Origin: Luteimonas sp. MC1572
Lineage (GTDB): Bacteria; Pseudomonadota; Gammaproteobacteria; Xanthomonadales; Xanthomonadaceae
Reading direction: 5' to 3'
Assembly: GCF_016615815.1 (NCBI RefSeq)
Contig: NZ_CP067112.1
Coordinates: 1,488,001 to 1,552,000 of the forward strand
DNA length: 64,000 nucleotides
Every line of letters starts with the position of its first letter. The first letter of the stretch is position 1. Below, piece after piece: positions 53,432 to 63,033 of this stretch. Made by a program: the position numbers and the translations under genes. The notes under the pieces were generated by a model. It was not told where the DNA came from, did not search any database, and worked only from the letters and a program-made list of their open reading frames with translations.

Positions 53432-53752
53432 TCAGGCCGGTTCCATCGTCGCCAGCAGCGGATGCTGGTTCAGCCGCGCGTAGTCGTTGACCTGGGCGAC
53501 CTTGGATTCGGCCACGTCGCGGATGAACACCCCGCACACGCCGCGGCCGCGCGTGTGCACGTGGAGCATGACCTGGGTGGCGCGTTCGATATCCAGGCTG
53601 AAGAACCGCACCAGCACTTCGACCACGAAATCCATCGGCGTGTAGTCATCGTTCAGCAACAGCACGGAGTACAGCGGCGGACGCGCCAGTTCGGGGCGGG
53701 CGGGTTCAACGACGACGCCGTGGTCGCGTTCGTGTTCGATCTTGCGGCTCAT
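53432..53752 (-). CDS. clpS: ClpS, N-degron adaptor for ClpAP
   Basis: 106 residues. Flexible N-terminal extension, then [27 protein letters not shown] (N-degron pocket), [29 protein letters not shown]. Upstream of clpA on the same strand, 176 bp apart. A consensus TATAAT (53765-53760) ends 8 bp before the ATG at 53752; with no Shine-Dalgarno the mRNA may be leaderless. An ATG three codons earlier overlaps that -10. Confidence 0.93.
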   Translation of the reverse strand: MSRKIEHERDHGVVVEPARPELARPPLYSVLLLNDDYTPMDFVVEVLVRFFSLDIERATQVMLHVHTRGRGVCGVFIRDVAESKVAQVNDYARLNQHPLLATMEPA

Positions 53753-53921
53753 GGTGGCCATTATACGGAGCCGGCGGTGGACGCCCACGCGCCACACGGA
53801 CGAAAATGCCCTTCCAACCGCACCACGAGCGCCCGATGCGCAACGCCAGCGCCACGCAGCAAGAACGTATCGCCCACCGCGGCCCGGCCGCGGGCGGAAC
53901 GCGATCCATGGCGCACCGGGC

Positions 53922-54404
53922 ATGACGTATCGCCAGGGGCGGTTCTGGCAGCCGGACGTCACCGTCGCGACGGTGGTACTCGACCGGGGGCGCCTGCTCT
54001 GCGTTGAGGAACACGCCGGCGGCGCGCTGGTTCTGAACCAGCCGGCGGGCCACCTGGAGCCCGACGAGAGCCTGCTGGATGCCGCGATCCGGGAGACCCT
54101 CGAGGAAACCGGCTGGACGGTCGAACTGGACGCCTTCATCGGTGCTTACCAGTGGACATCGCCAGTGCTGGCCGACGGCAGCGGCGGCCGCCACTACCTG
54201 CGCTTTGCATTCGCGGCCCGGCTGGTGACGCACGATCCCGCCCGACGCCTGGACGAGGGTATCGAGCGCGCACTGTGGCTGACGCCGTCCGAACTCCAGG
54301 CCGCCCGGCCCCGGCACCGCAGCCCGCTGGTGTGGCAGGTGGTGGATGACTTCCTGGGCGGCCAGCGCCACCCGCTCTCGCTGCTGCGCGCGCTGCACGG
54401 ATGA
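53922..54404 (+). CDS. nudJ: Nudix hydrolase, NudJ-like
   Basis: 160 residues. Nudix box [23 protein letters not shown] fits Gx5Ex7REUxEEx[35 protein letters not shown] and the tail match NudJ, which hydrolyses thiamin pyrophosphate and nucleoside tri/diphosphates. The nudJ-mnmA-hflD order (4-bp overlaps) is conserved in gammaproteobacteria and supports the name. ATG at 53922; an in-frame start much further upstream has no support. Confidence 0.9.
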   Translation: MTYRQGRFWQPDVTVATVVLDRGRLLCVEEHAGGALVLNQPAGHLEPDESLLDAAIRETLEETGWTVELDAFIGAYQWTSPVLADGSGGRHYLRFAFAARLVTHDPARRLDEGIERALWLTPSELQAARPRHRSPLVWQVVDDFLGGQRHPLSLLRALHG

Positions 54405-55513
54405 GGGCGCCGGCGGTCATCGTCGGCATGTCCGGCGGCGTGGATTCATCGGTCGCGGCGCTGCTGCTGCGTGACGCCGGTGAAGCCGTCGATGGCCTGT
54501 TCATGGACAACTGGGCCGACGACGGCAGCGGCGACTGCCGCGCCGAAGACGACCGCCGCGACGCGGTCGCGGTGTGCGGCCGGCTCGGCATCCGCATCCA
54601 TTTCCGCGACTTCTCCGGCGAGTACTGGAAGGGCGTGTTCGAGCACTTCCTGGCCGAGTACGCGCGCGGGCGCACGCCGAATCCGGATGTGCTCTGCAAC
54701 CGCGAGATCAAGTTCCGCCACTTCCTGGATGCCGCCTTCGACCTTGGTGCCGGACGCATCGCCACCGGCCACTACGCGCGCATCGACCGCGTCGGTGGCC
54801 AATGGCGCCTGCTGCGCGCCGCCGATCGGGGCAAGGACCAGAGCTACTTCCTGCACCAGCTCGGCCAGGCGCAGCTCGCGGCCACGCTGTTCCCGCTCGG
54901 CGAGCTGCACAAGGACGCGGTGCGCGCCCTCGCCCGCTCGGCCGGCCTGCCGACGGCGGGGAAGAAGGACTCGACCGGGATCTGCTTCGTCGGTGAGCGC
55001 GACTTCCGCAGCTTCCTCGCGCGCTACCTGCCCGCGCAGGCCGGCGAGATTCGCACGCCGGATGGCCGCCGCGTCGGCACGCATGCCGGCGTGTTCTACT
55101 TCACCATCGGCCAGCGCGAAGGCCTGAACATCGGCGGCCAGCGCGGATTTGCCGACAGCCCTTGGTACGTGGTCGGCAAGGATGTCGCCGGCAACGTGCT
55201 CACGGTCGACCAGGGGCACGACAGCTCCTACCTGATGTCCGACATGCTGTGGACCGAACATGCACACTGGGTTGCGGGCGCACCGCCGGCAACGCGGTTT
55301 GCATGCACGGCGCAGACGCGCTACCGCCAGAACGAGGAGCCATGCGAAGTGTTTGTTGACGATACCGGGAGCCTGCGGGTTGCCTTCGACCGGCCGCAGC
55401 GCGCGGTCACGCCGGGCCAGTCCCTGGTGCTTTACAGCGGCGACGCCTGCCTGGGGGGCGCGGTGATCGCCACCACCGACGCCCCGCTCGCGCGCTCCGC
55501 GGTGACGGCATGA
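54401..55513 (+). CDS. mnmA: tRNA-uridine-34 2-thiouridylase
   Basis: Thiolates U34 of tRNA-Glu, -Gln and -Lys using persulfide from the Tus relay. 370 residues: PP-loop [15 protein letters not shown] (residues 9-23), catalytic Cys near 99 ([12 protein letters not shown]) and near 194 ([13 protein letters not shown]), [10 protein letters not shown], and C-terminal beta domains. Overlaps nudJ by 4 bp and hflD by 4 bp. Confidence 0.96.
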   Translation: MRAPAVIVGMSGGVDSSVAALLLRDAGEAVDGLFMDNWADDGSGDCRAEDDRRDAVAVCGRLGIRIHFRDFSGEYWKGVFEHFLAEYARGRTPNPDVLCNREIKFRHFLDAAFDLGAGRIATGHYARIDRVGGQWRLLRAADRGKDQSYFLHQLGQAQLAATLFPLGELHKDAVRALARSAGLPTAGKKDSTGICFVGERDFRSFLARYLPAQAGEIRTPDGRRVGTHAGVFYFTIGQREGLNIGGQRGFADSPWYVVGKDVAGNVLTVDQGHDSSYLMSDMLWTEHAHWVAGAPPATRFACTAQTRYRQNEEPCEVFVDDTGSLRVAFDRPQRAVTPGQSLVLYSGDACLGGAVIATTDAPLARSAVTA

Positions 55514-56118
55514 ACATGCACGACCGCGTGCTGGCGCTGGCCGGGCTGGCGCAGGCGCTGCGCCAGGTGCGCCGCATCGCCGATACCGGGCAGGCCGAAG
55601 GCGCCGTGTTGCAGACCGCGCTCGACAGCGTGTTCCGCATCGACGCCGCGTCCACCGCCGATGTCTACGGCGGCGTGGCCGCGGTACGCCCCGGCCTCGC
55701 ATTGTTGCGCGACTACCTGTCCAACCGCGGCCAGGATCCGCTGCTGCCCAAGCTTGCGCTGGCGGTCACCCAGCTCGAGCGCCGCTTCGTGCAGGACGAC
55801 GAGATGGGCGAGCGCGTCCACGCCGGCATCCTCGCCGCGCGCGCCGACGCGGAACGCTTGGGCAGCAGCACCCATCCCGAGGTGCTCGCCAGGCTCGGCA
55901 CCCTGTACGCCGACACCGTGAGCCACCTGCGCCCGCGCGTACTGGTGCAGGGCAACCCGCATTACCTCGGCCAGGCCGACGTGGTGGCGGAGATCCGCGC
56001 GGTACTGCTGTCCGCGCTGCGTTCGGCCGTGCTGTGGCGGCAGGCGGGCGGCAGCCCGTGGGACGTCCTGCTCCAGCGCGGGGCGATGGGTCGGGCGGTC
56101 GAGGATCTGCTGGGCTGA
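55510..56118 (+). CDS. hflD: HflD, high-frequency-lysogenisation protein homologue
   Basis: 202 residues, helical, peripheral membrane protein. [53 protein letters not shown] and [33 protein letters not shown] are HflD signatures. In E. coli it binds phage lambda CII; the cellular role is unclear. Translationally coupled to mnmA. Confidence 0.92.
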   Translation: MNMHDRVLALAGLAQALRQVRRIADTGQAEGAVLQTALDSVFRIDAASTADVYGGVAAVRPGLALLRDYLSNRGQDPLLPKLALAVTQLERRFVQDDEMGERVHAGILAARADAERLGSSTHPEVLARLGTLYADTVSHLRPRVLVQGNPHYLGQADVVAEIRAVLLSALRSAVLWRQAGGSPWDVLLQRGAMGRAVEDLLG

Positions 56119-56260
56119 AGCGCCACCCGGGCGCGCGCCTCCGCGCGGCCAGGCGGTGGCCGTTGCCGCGGGCATGCCGCGTATCTACCTGAGCACAGGC
56201 GACGCCCGGACTTGGGGCACGGGCTTCTGACCTGCATTCCCGCACACCGGGAGAACGTTC

Positions 56261-57040
56261 GTGCCCGACACGTTAAACACCGACGGGCCCAGCCAGTCCG
56301 CGTCGCCTCCGGACGCCACGCCACCGCGGCAGGCCATCTTCAGGCTCCTGCGGCGCCTGCTGCTCTACCACGCAGCGATGGCGACGGCGCTGGTGGTCCT
56401 GCTCGCGCTGTTCCCGACAGCGCCGGACCACCTTCCGATCGGCGGGGTCAAGGAACTGGCCAGTGGCGCGGTCGCACCGGGGATCCGGGTCGACAACCTT
56501 GACCAGGCGGCCGGCAGCGCCTCGACCAGGCAGGAGCCACCACCACCCCCCGATCTCGACCGGCTCGGCTATGCGCGGCGACTCGCCGTGGCGCTGGTGG
56601 GGACCTGGCTGCTGATGTTGCCCGTGTCGTGGGTGCAGAAGGGCGTCCACCGTGGCAGCGACTACGACCACTCGCTCGACGAAACCACCCTGATCCTGCC
56701 CGGCGTGGTCGCGGCGATCGTGCTGGTCGTCCAGTACAGCCTGGCGCTGGCGTTCGCGCTGGCCGGCATCGTGGCCGGCGTGCAGTTCCGCCGCGCGCTC
56801 CAGGACACCTTCGATGCGCTGTTCATCCTCGTGGCGATCGGCACCGGCATCGCCGCCGGCGTCGGCGCGCTGGAAGTGGCCGCGGTGATGACGGTGTTCT
56901 TCTGCTACGCGACCCTGTACGTCTGCCGATTCGGCGACGGGTTCGAGTCCGACTACGTGGCCGAGCGCAAGGAAAAAAAGCGCCAGCTCAAGGCGGAGCA
57001 CGAAGAACAGGCTGGAGGATCACGCAAGGACCAGCCGTGA
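56261..57040 (+). CDS. DUF4956-family membrane protein
   Basis: 259 residues. N-terminal tail and helix (about 38-55), Pro-rich linker with a run of prolines near 100, then four helices; GVHRGSDYDHSLDETTLILPGVVAAIVLVVQYSLALAFALAGIVAGVQFRRALQDTFDALFILVAIGTGIAAGVGALEVA-like sequence in the second half is the DUF4956 hallmark. C-terminal charged cytosolic tail. DUF4956 genes often neighbour polyphosphate-polymerase (VTC) or CotH genes. GTG start with GGGAGAA upstream; 4-bp overlap with the next gene. Confidence 0.82.
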   Translation: MPDTLNTDGPSQSASPPDATPPRQAIFRLLRRLLLYHAAMATALVVLLALFPTAPDHLPIGGVKELASGAVAPGIRVDNLDQAAGSASTRQEPPPPPDLDRLGYARRLAVALVGTWLLMLPVSWVQKGVHRGSDYDHSLDETTLILPGVVAAIVLVVQYSLALAFALAGIVAGVQFRRALQDTFDALFILVAIGTGIAAGVGALEVAAVMTVFFCYATLYVCRFGDGFESDYVAERKEKKRQLKAEHEEQAGGSRKDQP

Positions 57041-58173
57041 TCTGCCGACCCGCCGCCCGCCCCCCTGGCGATCGACCGGCATCCCGCGGAGCCCGCTTCG
57101 CGCAAGGCGCTCCCGGTGCGCTGCTTGCGGCGGGGTGGTGGGTGATCCTCCTGTGCGTGGCCGGGCTGATGGCCGCCACCTGCGCGTATGCCAGGGAAGG
57201 CGTGCACCCGTTGTTCGAGTCCCCAAGCGAGTTGACGGTGACCCTGCAGGCGCCCTGGTCCGAGTTGCTGCGCAGGAAGAACGACAGGCGCCGCTATCCC
57301 GCGGTGCTGGGCTATACCGACGGCGCAGGCGGCGAGCACCGGATCGAGGCGACCGTCGAGACCCGCGGGCTCACCCGCTTGCGCATCTGCAGGTTCCCGC
57401 CGTTGATGATCCGCTTTGCCCGCGACGCCGCACTCGGCACCGACTTCGCCGGGCAGCGCTCGCTGAAGCTGGTCACCCACTGCCGGCCGGGGGCGGTCGC
57501 GGACCAGTACTACGTCCAGGAATTCCTGGCGTACCGGATCTTCAACCACGTCACCGAGCACAGCTTCAGGGTCCGCCCGCTCCGAATCACCTACGAGGAT
57601 GCGAGTGGCGGCGATTCGGACGGGCCGCGCTTCGCCTTCCTGATCGAGGATCTGGACGACGTGGCCAAGCGCAATGGCTACAAGCGTTCACCCCGGGCGC
57701 AGTTCGTGCAGGGCGACTTCGATCCACTGGCGTTGACGCGCTTCATGCTCTTTCAGTACCTGATCGGAAACACGGACTGGGAGGTGCTGAGCGGGCCGGA
57801 GAAGGACGAGTGCTGCCACAACGTCCGGATCACGGTCGCGGCGGATGTTCCGGGCCCCGTGGTTGCAGTGCCCTACGACTTCGACGCCTCCGGCATCGTG
57901 GATGCCAGCTATGCGGTGCCCGACGAGCGGCTGCCGATCAGGTCGGTCAGGCAGCGCCTGTATCGCGGCTTCTGTCGCCACAACGACGCCCTGGAGCCGG
58001 TGCGTGCCGAGTTCCTCGCCAGTCGCGAAGCGATCTTCGCGCTCGTCCGCAGCGAGCCCCGGCTGAGTGCGGACCGGAAGCGCATCACCACGAGCTACTT
58101 CGAGGAGTTCTTCGCCACCCTCGACAGCGATGAGCGATTCGCGCGTGAGATCAGCGGGCGGTGCCGCAGCTGA
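57037..58173 (+). CDS. Secreted protein of unknown function, CotH-kinase-like features
   Basis: 378 residues. A membrane/signal helix (about 30-52, WWVILLCVAGLMAATCAYA) exports the rest. LKLVTHCRPGAVADQYYVQEFLAYRIFNHVTEHSFRVRPL, FLIEDLDDVAKRNG, LMLFQYLIGNTDWEV-type (FMLFQYLIGNTDW) and VPYDFDASGIVDASYA recall the H/GNTD...DFD pattern of CotH/HipA-like kinase folds; the assignment is inference. GTG at 57037 has AAGGA 6 bp upstream and overlaps the DUF4956 stop, so the two are coexpressed. Its 3' end overlaps the convergent phosphatase gene by 23 bp. Confidence 0.72.
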   Translation: MICRPAARPPGDRPASRGARFAQGAPGALLAAGWWVILLCVAGLMAATCAYAREGVHPLFESPSELTVTLQAPWSELLRRKNDRRRYPAVLGYTDGAGGEHRIEATVETRGLTRLRICRFPPLMIRFARDAALGTDFAGQRSLKLVTHCRPGAVADQYYVQEFLAYRIFNHVTEHSFRVRPLRITYEDASGGDSDGPRFAFLIEDLDDVAKRNGYKRSPRAQFVQGDFDPLALTRFMLFQYLIGNTDWEVLSGPEKDECCHNVRITVAADVPGPVVAVPYDFDASGIVDASYAVPDERLPIRSVRQRLYRGFCRHNDALEPVRAEFLASREAIFALVRSEPRLSADRKRITTSYFEEFFATLDSDERFAREISGRCRS

Positions 58174-59362
58174 CGGCGGGATCGAGGGGCTGCGCAGCGG
58201 CGCCTTCGCCGCTGGCCGGTGGCGGGTCGAGCGTGCCCGCCATCAGCGCCTCGCGCCGCTTCGGCAGCTCGGCGTTGTCGGGGTGCAGCGCGATCACCGC
58301 GTCCAGGTACTCCAGGCGCTGCCCGTCGTCCATGGGCAGGCGCAGTCGCCCGCCGCGATAGCCGGCGAACAGGCCCTCCGGCGTCACCTCCAGCCAGCCG
58401 ATGTGCTTGCCGAATGCGGCGCCCATGCCGGTGTCGATCATGATGACGCGGCCCGCCAGGCGCGGCCAGATCACGCCGTCGGTGGGCGTATGGCCAATCA
58501 CGACATGGCCTGCGCCGTGGCGCTGGAGAATGGCGTCGACCGTCTCCGCAAGCGCCACCGGCTGCACGCCGGCGAGGCCGCGATACCACAGCGGGCCGGC
58601 CTCGTCGCGCAGGATCCCGAGCTCTTCCGGGTCGTTGCGACGCAGCGCGGCGCGCGCCATTGTGGTCATCGATTCGAGGCTGTTGCCGCAATAGGCGCTG
58701 CTGATGCCGCCGTGGACAAACACCAGGTCGTTGAGCTGGACGGCGACCTTGCCCTTCATCGTCCACAGGAACAGTTCGCCTTCCGGGTCCCAGCGTGGAT
58801 CCCAGGCGAAGCGCTGCTCCACCCAGCCGAGCGGATGCTCGAGATCCCACTGCGCGCGATGGTCGGCGGGCAGCGCGGCGGCGCGCTCCGGATCGCTGCC
58901 TGCGAGCGCCTCCAAGGTGGCCTTGTAATAGCGGTCCCTGAGCGCGGCGGAGCGCTTGCCGGCGAACGCCTTGTATTCGCCTTCGGTGACGTAGCGCAGG
59001 TCGCCGTAGACGTTCATCGCCTCGTGGTTGCCGATGAGGTTGTGCACCCGTCCGCCGCGCTTCTCGGCTTGCTGGGCCAGGCGCGCCATGTGGGTGATGA
59101 TCCGGCGTGTGTCGGGCCCGCGATCCGGGATGTCGCCGGTCTGGACCAGGTGGGTGTCTCCGGCGATCCAGCGGCCGCGGCGGTCGACCACGCCGGATGT
59201 CTGGAGCACCGTCAGGTAGCTGTCGTAGTCGCCGTGCAGGTCGCCGATCGCCACGATCCGGGCGACGTCCTGCCAGCGATATGCGTCGAGCTGCCGCGGC
59301 GCCGCCCACAGGGCCTGCGCGAAGAGCAGCATGCCGAACAGCAGATAGCGCGAACGTGCCAC
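58151..59362 (-). CDS. PPP-type metallophosphoesterase (Shewanella-like phosphatase)
   Basis: 403 residues with a signal peptide (YLLFGMLLFAQALWAA). Dinuclear-metal motifs IGDLHGDYD, GDIPDRGPDT, GNHEAMN, VFVHGGI and VIGHTPTDG are those of the PPP phosphatase superfamily, closest to the bacterial SLP class. Probably a periplasmic phosphatase; substrate unknown. GTG start at 59362 with GAGG 7 bp upstream. A Pro/Ala tail ends over the convergent neighbour. Confidence 0.87.
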   Translation of the reverse strand: MARSRYLLFGMLLFAQALWAAPRQLDAYRWQDVARIVAIGDLHGDYDSYLTVLQTSGVVDRRGRWIAGDTHLVQTGDIPDRGPDTRRIITHMARLAQQAEKRGGRVHNLIGNHEAMNVYGDLRYVTEGEYKAFAGKRSAALRDRYYKATLEALAGSDPERAAALPADHRAQWDLEHPLGWVEQRFAWDPRWDPEGELFLWTMKGKVAVQLNDLVFVHGGISSAYCGNSLESMTTMARAALRRNDPEELGILRDEAGPLWYRGLAGVQPVALAETVDAILQRHGAGHVVIGHTPTDGVIWPRLAGRVIMIDTGMGAAFGKHIGWLEVTPEGLFAGYRGGRLRLPMDDGQRLEYLDAVIALHPDNAELPKRREALMAGTLDPPPASGEGAAAQPLDPAVSCGTAR

Positions 59363-59466
59363 CGGGTCGCCTCTGTGGTCACCGCGAGGTGGGTGGACGC
59401 TTGCCGTGCGCCCATGGCGGAAGGATACATCCGCTCCGGGGTGGCCGGCGTGCGTGCCTGCAACGG

Positions 59467-59490
59467 AAAACGCCCGGCCAGGCCGGGCGT
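59467..59490 (-). terminator. Intrinsic terminator of acnB
   Basis: CGCCCGG / CCGGGCG (59471-59477 with 59483-59489, loop CCAGG), followed on the minus strand by TTTT. It lies 27 bp past the acnB stop and isolates acnB from the phosphatase gene. Confidence 0.82.
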
Positions 59491-59516
59491 CCCGAAGATC
59501 TCCGCAGGGCCCCTGA

Positions 59517-62120
59517 TCAGGCCGTTGCGGCGTCCGTCACCTCGCGGTACTCCTCGATCTGGTCGAAGTTCATGTACCGGTAGATCGTGTCGCCGCTGGT
59601 GTTCACCACTCCGATATCGGCGAGGTACTCCTCCCGGGTCGGGATGCGGCCCAGGCGCGAGCAGATCGCCGCCAGCTCCGCCGAGCCGAGGTAGACATCG
59701 GTGTTGCGGCCCAGGCGGTTGGGGAAGTTGCGGGTCGAGGTCGACATCGCGGTGGCGCCTTCGCGGATCTGCGCCTGGTTGCCCATGCACAGCGAGCAGC
59801 CCGGCATCTCCATGCGCGCGCCTGCCGCGCCGAAGGTGCCGTAGTGGCCTTCCTTGGTCAGCTCGGCGGCATCCATGCGGGTGGGCGGTGCGACCCACAG
59901 GCGCGTCGGGATGTCGCGCTTGCCTTCCAGCAGCTTGGCCGCGGCGCGGAAGTGGCCGATGTTGGTCATGCAGGACCCGATGAACACCTCGTCGATCTTC
60001 GCGCCGGCGACGTCGGATAGGGTCTTGGCGTCGTCCGGGTCGTTCGGGCAGCAGACGATCGGCTCGACGATCTCCGCCAGGTCGATCTCGATCACCGCGG
60101 CGTACTCGGCGTCGGCGTCCGGCTCGAGCAGCTGCGGGTCGGCCAGCCACTGCTGCATCTTGTCGATGCGACGCTGCAGGGTGCGGGCGTCGGCGTAGCC
60201 CTCGGTGATCATCCACTTCAGCAGGGTGATGTTGCTGGTGAGGTACTCGACGATCGGCGCACGGTCCAGGCGCACGGTGCAGCCGGCGGCGGAGCGCTCG
60301 GCGGACGCGTCGGCCAGCTCGAAGGCCTGCTCGATCTTCAGCTCCGGCAGGCCCTCGATCTCGAGGATGCGGCCCGAGAAGATGTTCTTCTTGCCCTGCT
60401 TGGCGACCGTCAGCAGTCCTGCCTTGATCGCGTACAGCGGGATCGCGTGCACCAGGTCACGCAGCGTCACGCCCGGCTGCATCTTGCCCTTGAAGCGCAC
60501 CAGCACGGATTCCGGCATGTCCAGCGGCATGACGCCGGTGGCCGCGGCGAACGCCACCAGGCCCGAACCCGCGGGGAACGAGATGCCGATCGGGAAGCGC
60601 GTGTGCGAGTCGCCGCCGGTGCCCACCGTGTCCGGCAGCAGCATGCGGTTGAGCCAGCTGTGGATGATGCCGTCGCCGGGGCGCAGCGACACGCCGCCGC
60701 GGGTGGAGATGAACTCCGGCAGCGTGTGGTGCGTCTTCACGTCCACCGGCTTCGGGTACGCCGCGGTGTGGCAGAAGGACTGCATCACCAGGTCCGAGGA
60801 GAAGCCCAGGCAGGCCAGGTCCTTCAGCTCGTCGCGGGTCATCGGGCCGGTGGTGTCCTGCGAGCCCACGGTGGTCATCTTCGGCTCGCAGTAGGTGCCC
60901 GGGCGCATGCCTTGCTGCACGCCGTTCACGACGGCCAGGCCGCAGGCACGGCCGACCATCTTCTGCGCGAGCGTGAAGCCGCGACCGGTGTCGGCGGGAG
61001 TGACAGGCAGGCGGAACAGGTCCGTTGCCGGCAGGCCGAGCGCCTCGCGCGCGCGCGACGTCAGGCCGCGGCCGATGATCAGCGGGATGCGGCCACCGGC
61101 GCGCACCTCGTCGAACAGCACGTCGGACTTGACCTCGAACTCGGCGATGACCGCGCCGTCCTTCAGCGCCTTGCCGTCGTAGGGGCGCAGCTCGATGACG
61201 TCGCCGTGCTCCATCTTCGACACGTCGAGCTCGATCGGCAGCGCGCCCGCATCTTCCATGGTGTTGTAGAAGATGGGCGCGATCTTTGCACCCAGGCAGA
61301 CGCCGCCGAAGCGCTTGTTGGGGATGAACGGGATGTCGTCGCCGGTCCACCACAGCACCGAGTTGGTGGCCGACTTGCGGCTGGAGCCGGTGCCGACCAC
61401 GTCGCCGACGTAGGCGACCAGGTGGCCCTTCTGCTTGAGGTCGGCCAGGGCCTGGATCGGACCGCGCTTGCCGTCCTCCTCGGGGGCGAACGGTGCGTCG
61501 GGGCGCTTGTTCTTCAGCATCGCCAGCGCGTGCATCGGGATGTCCGGGCGCGTGGTGGCGTCGGGCGCCGGCGACAGGTCGTCGGTGTTGGTCTCGCCGG
61601 GCACCTTGAAGACGGTGATCGTGAGGCTCTGCGGCACTTCGGGCTTGCCGGTGAACCACTCGGCATCGGCCCAGCTCTGCATCACGGACCGGGCGTTGGC
61701 GTTTCCGGCCTTGGCCTTCTCTTCGACATCGTGGAAGGCGTCGAACACCAGCAGCGTGTGCTTGAGCGCGTCAGCGGCAATCGCGCCGACCGTCGCGTCA
61801 TCGAGCAGCTCGACCAGCGGCGCGACGTTGTAGCCGCCGAGCATCGTGCCCAGCAGTTCGGTGGCACGGCCGCGCGAAATCAGCGCGCTGGACTCGCTGC
61901 CGAAGGCAACCGCCGCAAGGTACGACGCCTTCACCTTGGCGGCGTCGTCCACCCCGGCGGGCACGCGATGGGTGATGAGGTCGAGCAGGAACGCGTCCTC
62001 GCCGGGCGGCGGCGCCTTCAGCAGTTCGATCACATCGGCCGTCTGCCGAGCGGTGAGCGGCAGCGGCGGGATGCCGAGCGCTGCGCGCTCGGCCACGTGG
62101 TGGCGGTAGGCTTCCAACAT
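59517..62120 (-). CDS. acnB: Aconitate hydratase B
   Basis: TCA-cycle citrate/isocitrate isomerase, also the 2-methylisocitrate-type substrate class in some relatives. 867 residues: N-terminal HEAT-like domain ([23 protein letters not shown]), swivelling domain ([16 protein letters not shown]), and Fe-S domains with [29 protein letters not shown] and [12 protein letters not shown], giving the three cluster Cys. No gap or frameshift. vapC starts upstream 50 bp away. Confidence 0.96.
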   Translation of the reverse strand: MLEAYRHHVAERAALGIPPLPLTARQTADVIELLKAPPPGEDAFLLDLITHRVPAGVDDAAKVKASYLAAVAFGSESSALISRGRATELLGTMLGGYNVAPLVELLDDATVGAIAADALKHTLLVFDAFHDVEEKAKAGNANARSVMQSWADAEWFTGKPEVPQSLTITVFKVPGETNTDDLSPAPDATTRPDIPMHALAMLKNKRPDAPFAPEEDGKRGPIQALADLKQKGHLVAYVGDVVGTGSSRKSATNSVLWWTGDDIPFIPNKRFGGVCLGAKIAPIFYNTMEDAGALPIELDVSKMEHGDVIELRPYDGKALKDGAVIAEFEVKSDVLFDEVRAGGRIPLIIGRGLTSRAREALGLPATDLFRLPVTPADTGRGFTLAQKMVGRACGLAVVNGVQQGMRPGTYCEPKMTTVGSQDTTGPMTRDELKDLACLGFSSDLVMQSFCHTAAYPKPVDVKTHHTLPEFISTRGGVSLRPGDGIIHSWLNRMLLPDTVGTGGDSHTRFPIGISFPAGSGLVAFAAATGVMPLDMPESVLVRFKGKMQPGVTLRDLVHAIPLYAIKAGLLTVAKQGKKNIFSGRILEIEGLPELKIEQAFELADASAERSAAGCTVRLDRAPIVEYLTSNITLLKWMITEGYADARTLQRRIDKMQQWLADPQLLEPDADAEYAAVIEIDLAEIVEPIVCCPNDPDDAKTLSDVAGAKIDEVFIGSCMTNIGHFRAAAKLLEGKRDIPTRLWVAPPTRMDAAELTKEGHYGTFGAAGARMEMPGCSLCMGNQAQIREGATAMSTSTRNFPNRLGRNTDVYLGSAELAAICSRLGRIPTREEYLADIGVVNTSGDTIYRYMNFDQIEEYREVTDAATA

Positions 62121-62170
62121 GGTGCAGTGGTCTCCGTGGATGTTCGGGTGTGCGTGATACGGGCGAGGTG

Positions 62171-62575
62171 CTATTCGGGCGTGGGCACGATCAGCTTCAG
62201 GCCCTTGAAGTAGTCGCGATAGAAGCGGTCGTCACGTGTGATCAGGCCGTCGCACTGCAGCAGTGCGTGCGCGCCGATCAGGAAGTCGGGCACCGCGCGG
62301 GCGGGGCCAACGCCGCGCTGGCGGTGGCGCCGCTGCATTTCGCCGGCACGCAGTGCCGACTTCGCCTCGAGCGCGCTGAAGCGGATGCCCACTTCCTCGA
62401 GCACGGCCACGGCTTCGGAACCGTCCTTGAGCGCGCTGCAGACTTCGGCCAGGGCGACATCGCAGACCACCACCGTGCCGACGCCCAGACATTGGCGCAG
62501 GCAGGCCTCGGTGGCGTCGGCCATGGGCCCGTCGGCCAGCAGGTCGACAAGGACGGAGGAATCGATCGCGATCAT
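62171..62575 (-). CDS. vapC: PIN-domain toxin VapC
   Basis: 134 residues. Metal-binding acidic residues at Asp5 ([13 protein letters not shown]), Glu near 44 (ALAEVCSAL), Asp near 98 ([10 protein letters not shown]) and Asp near 116 ([13 protein letters not shown]) define the PIN nuclease. VapC toxins cut tRNA or rRNA; target unknown. Overlaps vapB by 4 bp, the usual toxin-antitoxin layout. Confidence 0.93.
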   Translation of the reverse strand: MIAIDSSVLVDLLADGPMADATEACLRQCLGVGTVVVCDVALAEVCSALKDGSEAVAVLEEVGIRFSALEAKSALRAGEMQRRHRQRGVGPARAVPDFLIGAHALLQCDGLITRDDRFYRDYFKGLKLIVPTPE

Positions 62576-62829
62576 GTGCCGGCGTCGGGATCGAGCGGAT
62601 CGCCAGGGGCGCGGCCACGCAGGGCGCGCATGGCGTCATCGGTGGACGCGAAGCCGTCAAGTCTGAAGCGGCCCCGTGCGCGCGAGATCGCATCGTCCAC
62701 GCTCTTGCGCAGGATGATGCGCCCGCCGTCCAGCTCGACCTTGAGGATGGTGCCCTTGGTCAGGCCGAGGGCATCGCGCACGGCTTTGGGCAGGGTGATC
62801 TGCCCGCGTTCGGCGACGGTGGCTTCCAT
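62572..62829 (-). CDS. vapB: AbrB-type antitoxin VapB
   Basis: 85 residues. N-terminal swapped-hairpin DNA-binding domain ([40 protein letters not shown]) and a C-terminal segment ([24 protein letters not shown]) expected to wrap around VapC. ATG at 62829 has GGAG 9 bp upstream. Autoregulation with VapC is typical; repeats that could serve as operators lie over the promoter. Confidence 0.92.
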   Translation of the reverse strand: MEATVAERGQITLPKAVRDALGLTKGTILKVELDGGRIILRKSVDDAISRARGRFRLDGFASTDDAMRALRGRAPGDPLDPDAGT

Positions 62830-62878
62830 GGCGGTCACTCCAGCCTGGCGGAATCCAGGCGCAGGGGGGTATGCGCAC

Positions 62879-62907
62879 ATTGTACGTACTTATGCCTGCA
62901 TACTCAA
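62879..62907 (-). promoter_or_regulatory. vapBC promoter with operator-like palindromes
   Basis: Minus strand TTGAGT (62907-62902), 17 bp, TACAAT (62884-62879). Two palindromes lie within: GTACGTAC (62882-62889, overlapping the -10) and TATGC-CT-GCATA (62891-62902, in the spacer). Leader about 43 nt. Confidence 0.7.
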
Positions 62908-63033
62908 AGCGTCATACTGGCGGCGGGCCGGCCCGCGCCGCACCAGGCACCGGTCACACCCGTGCCTTACGCGTGCCGCCGTAGACTGGTCCACAGACCA
63001 CTGCCCAGCCAATCCCCCACAAGGAGCCCCGCC

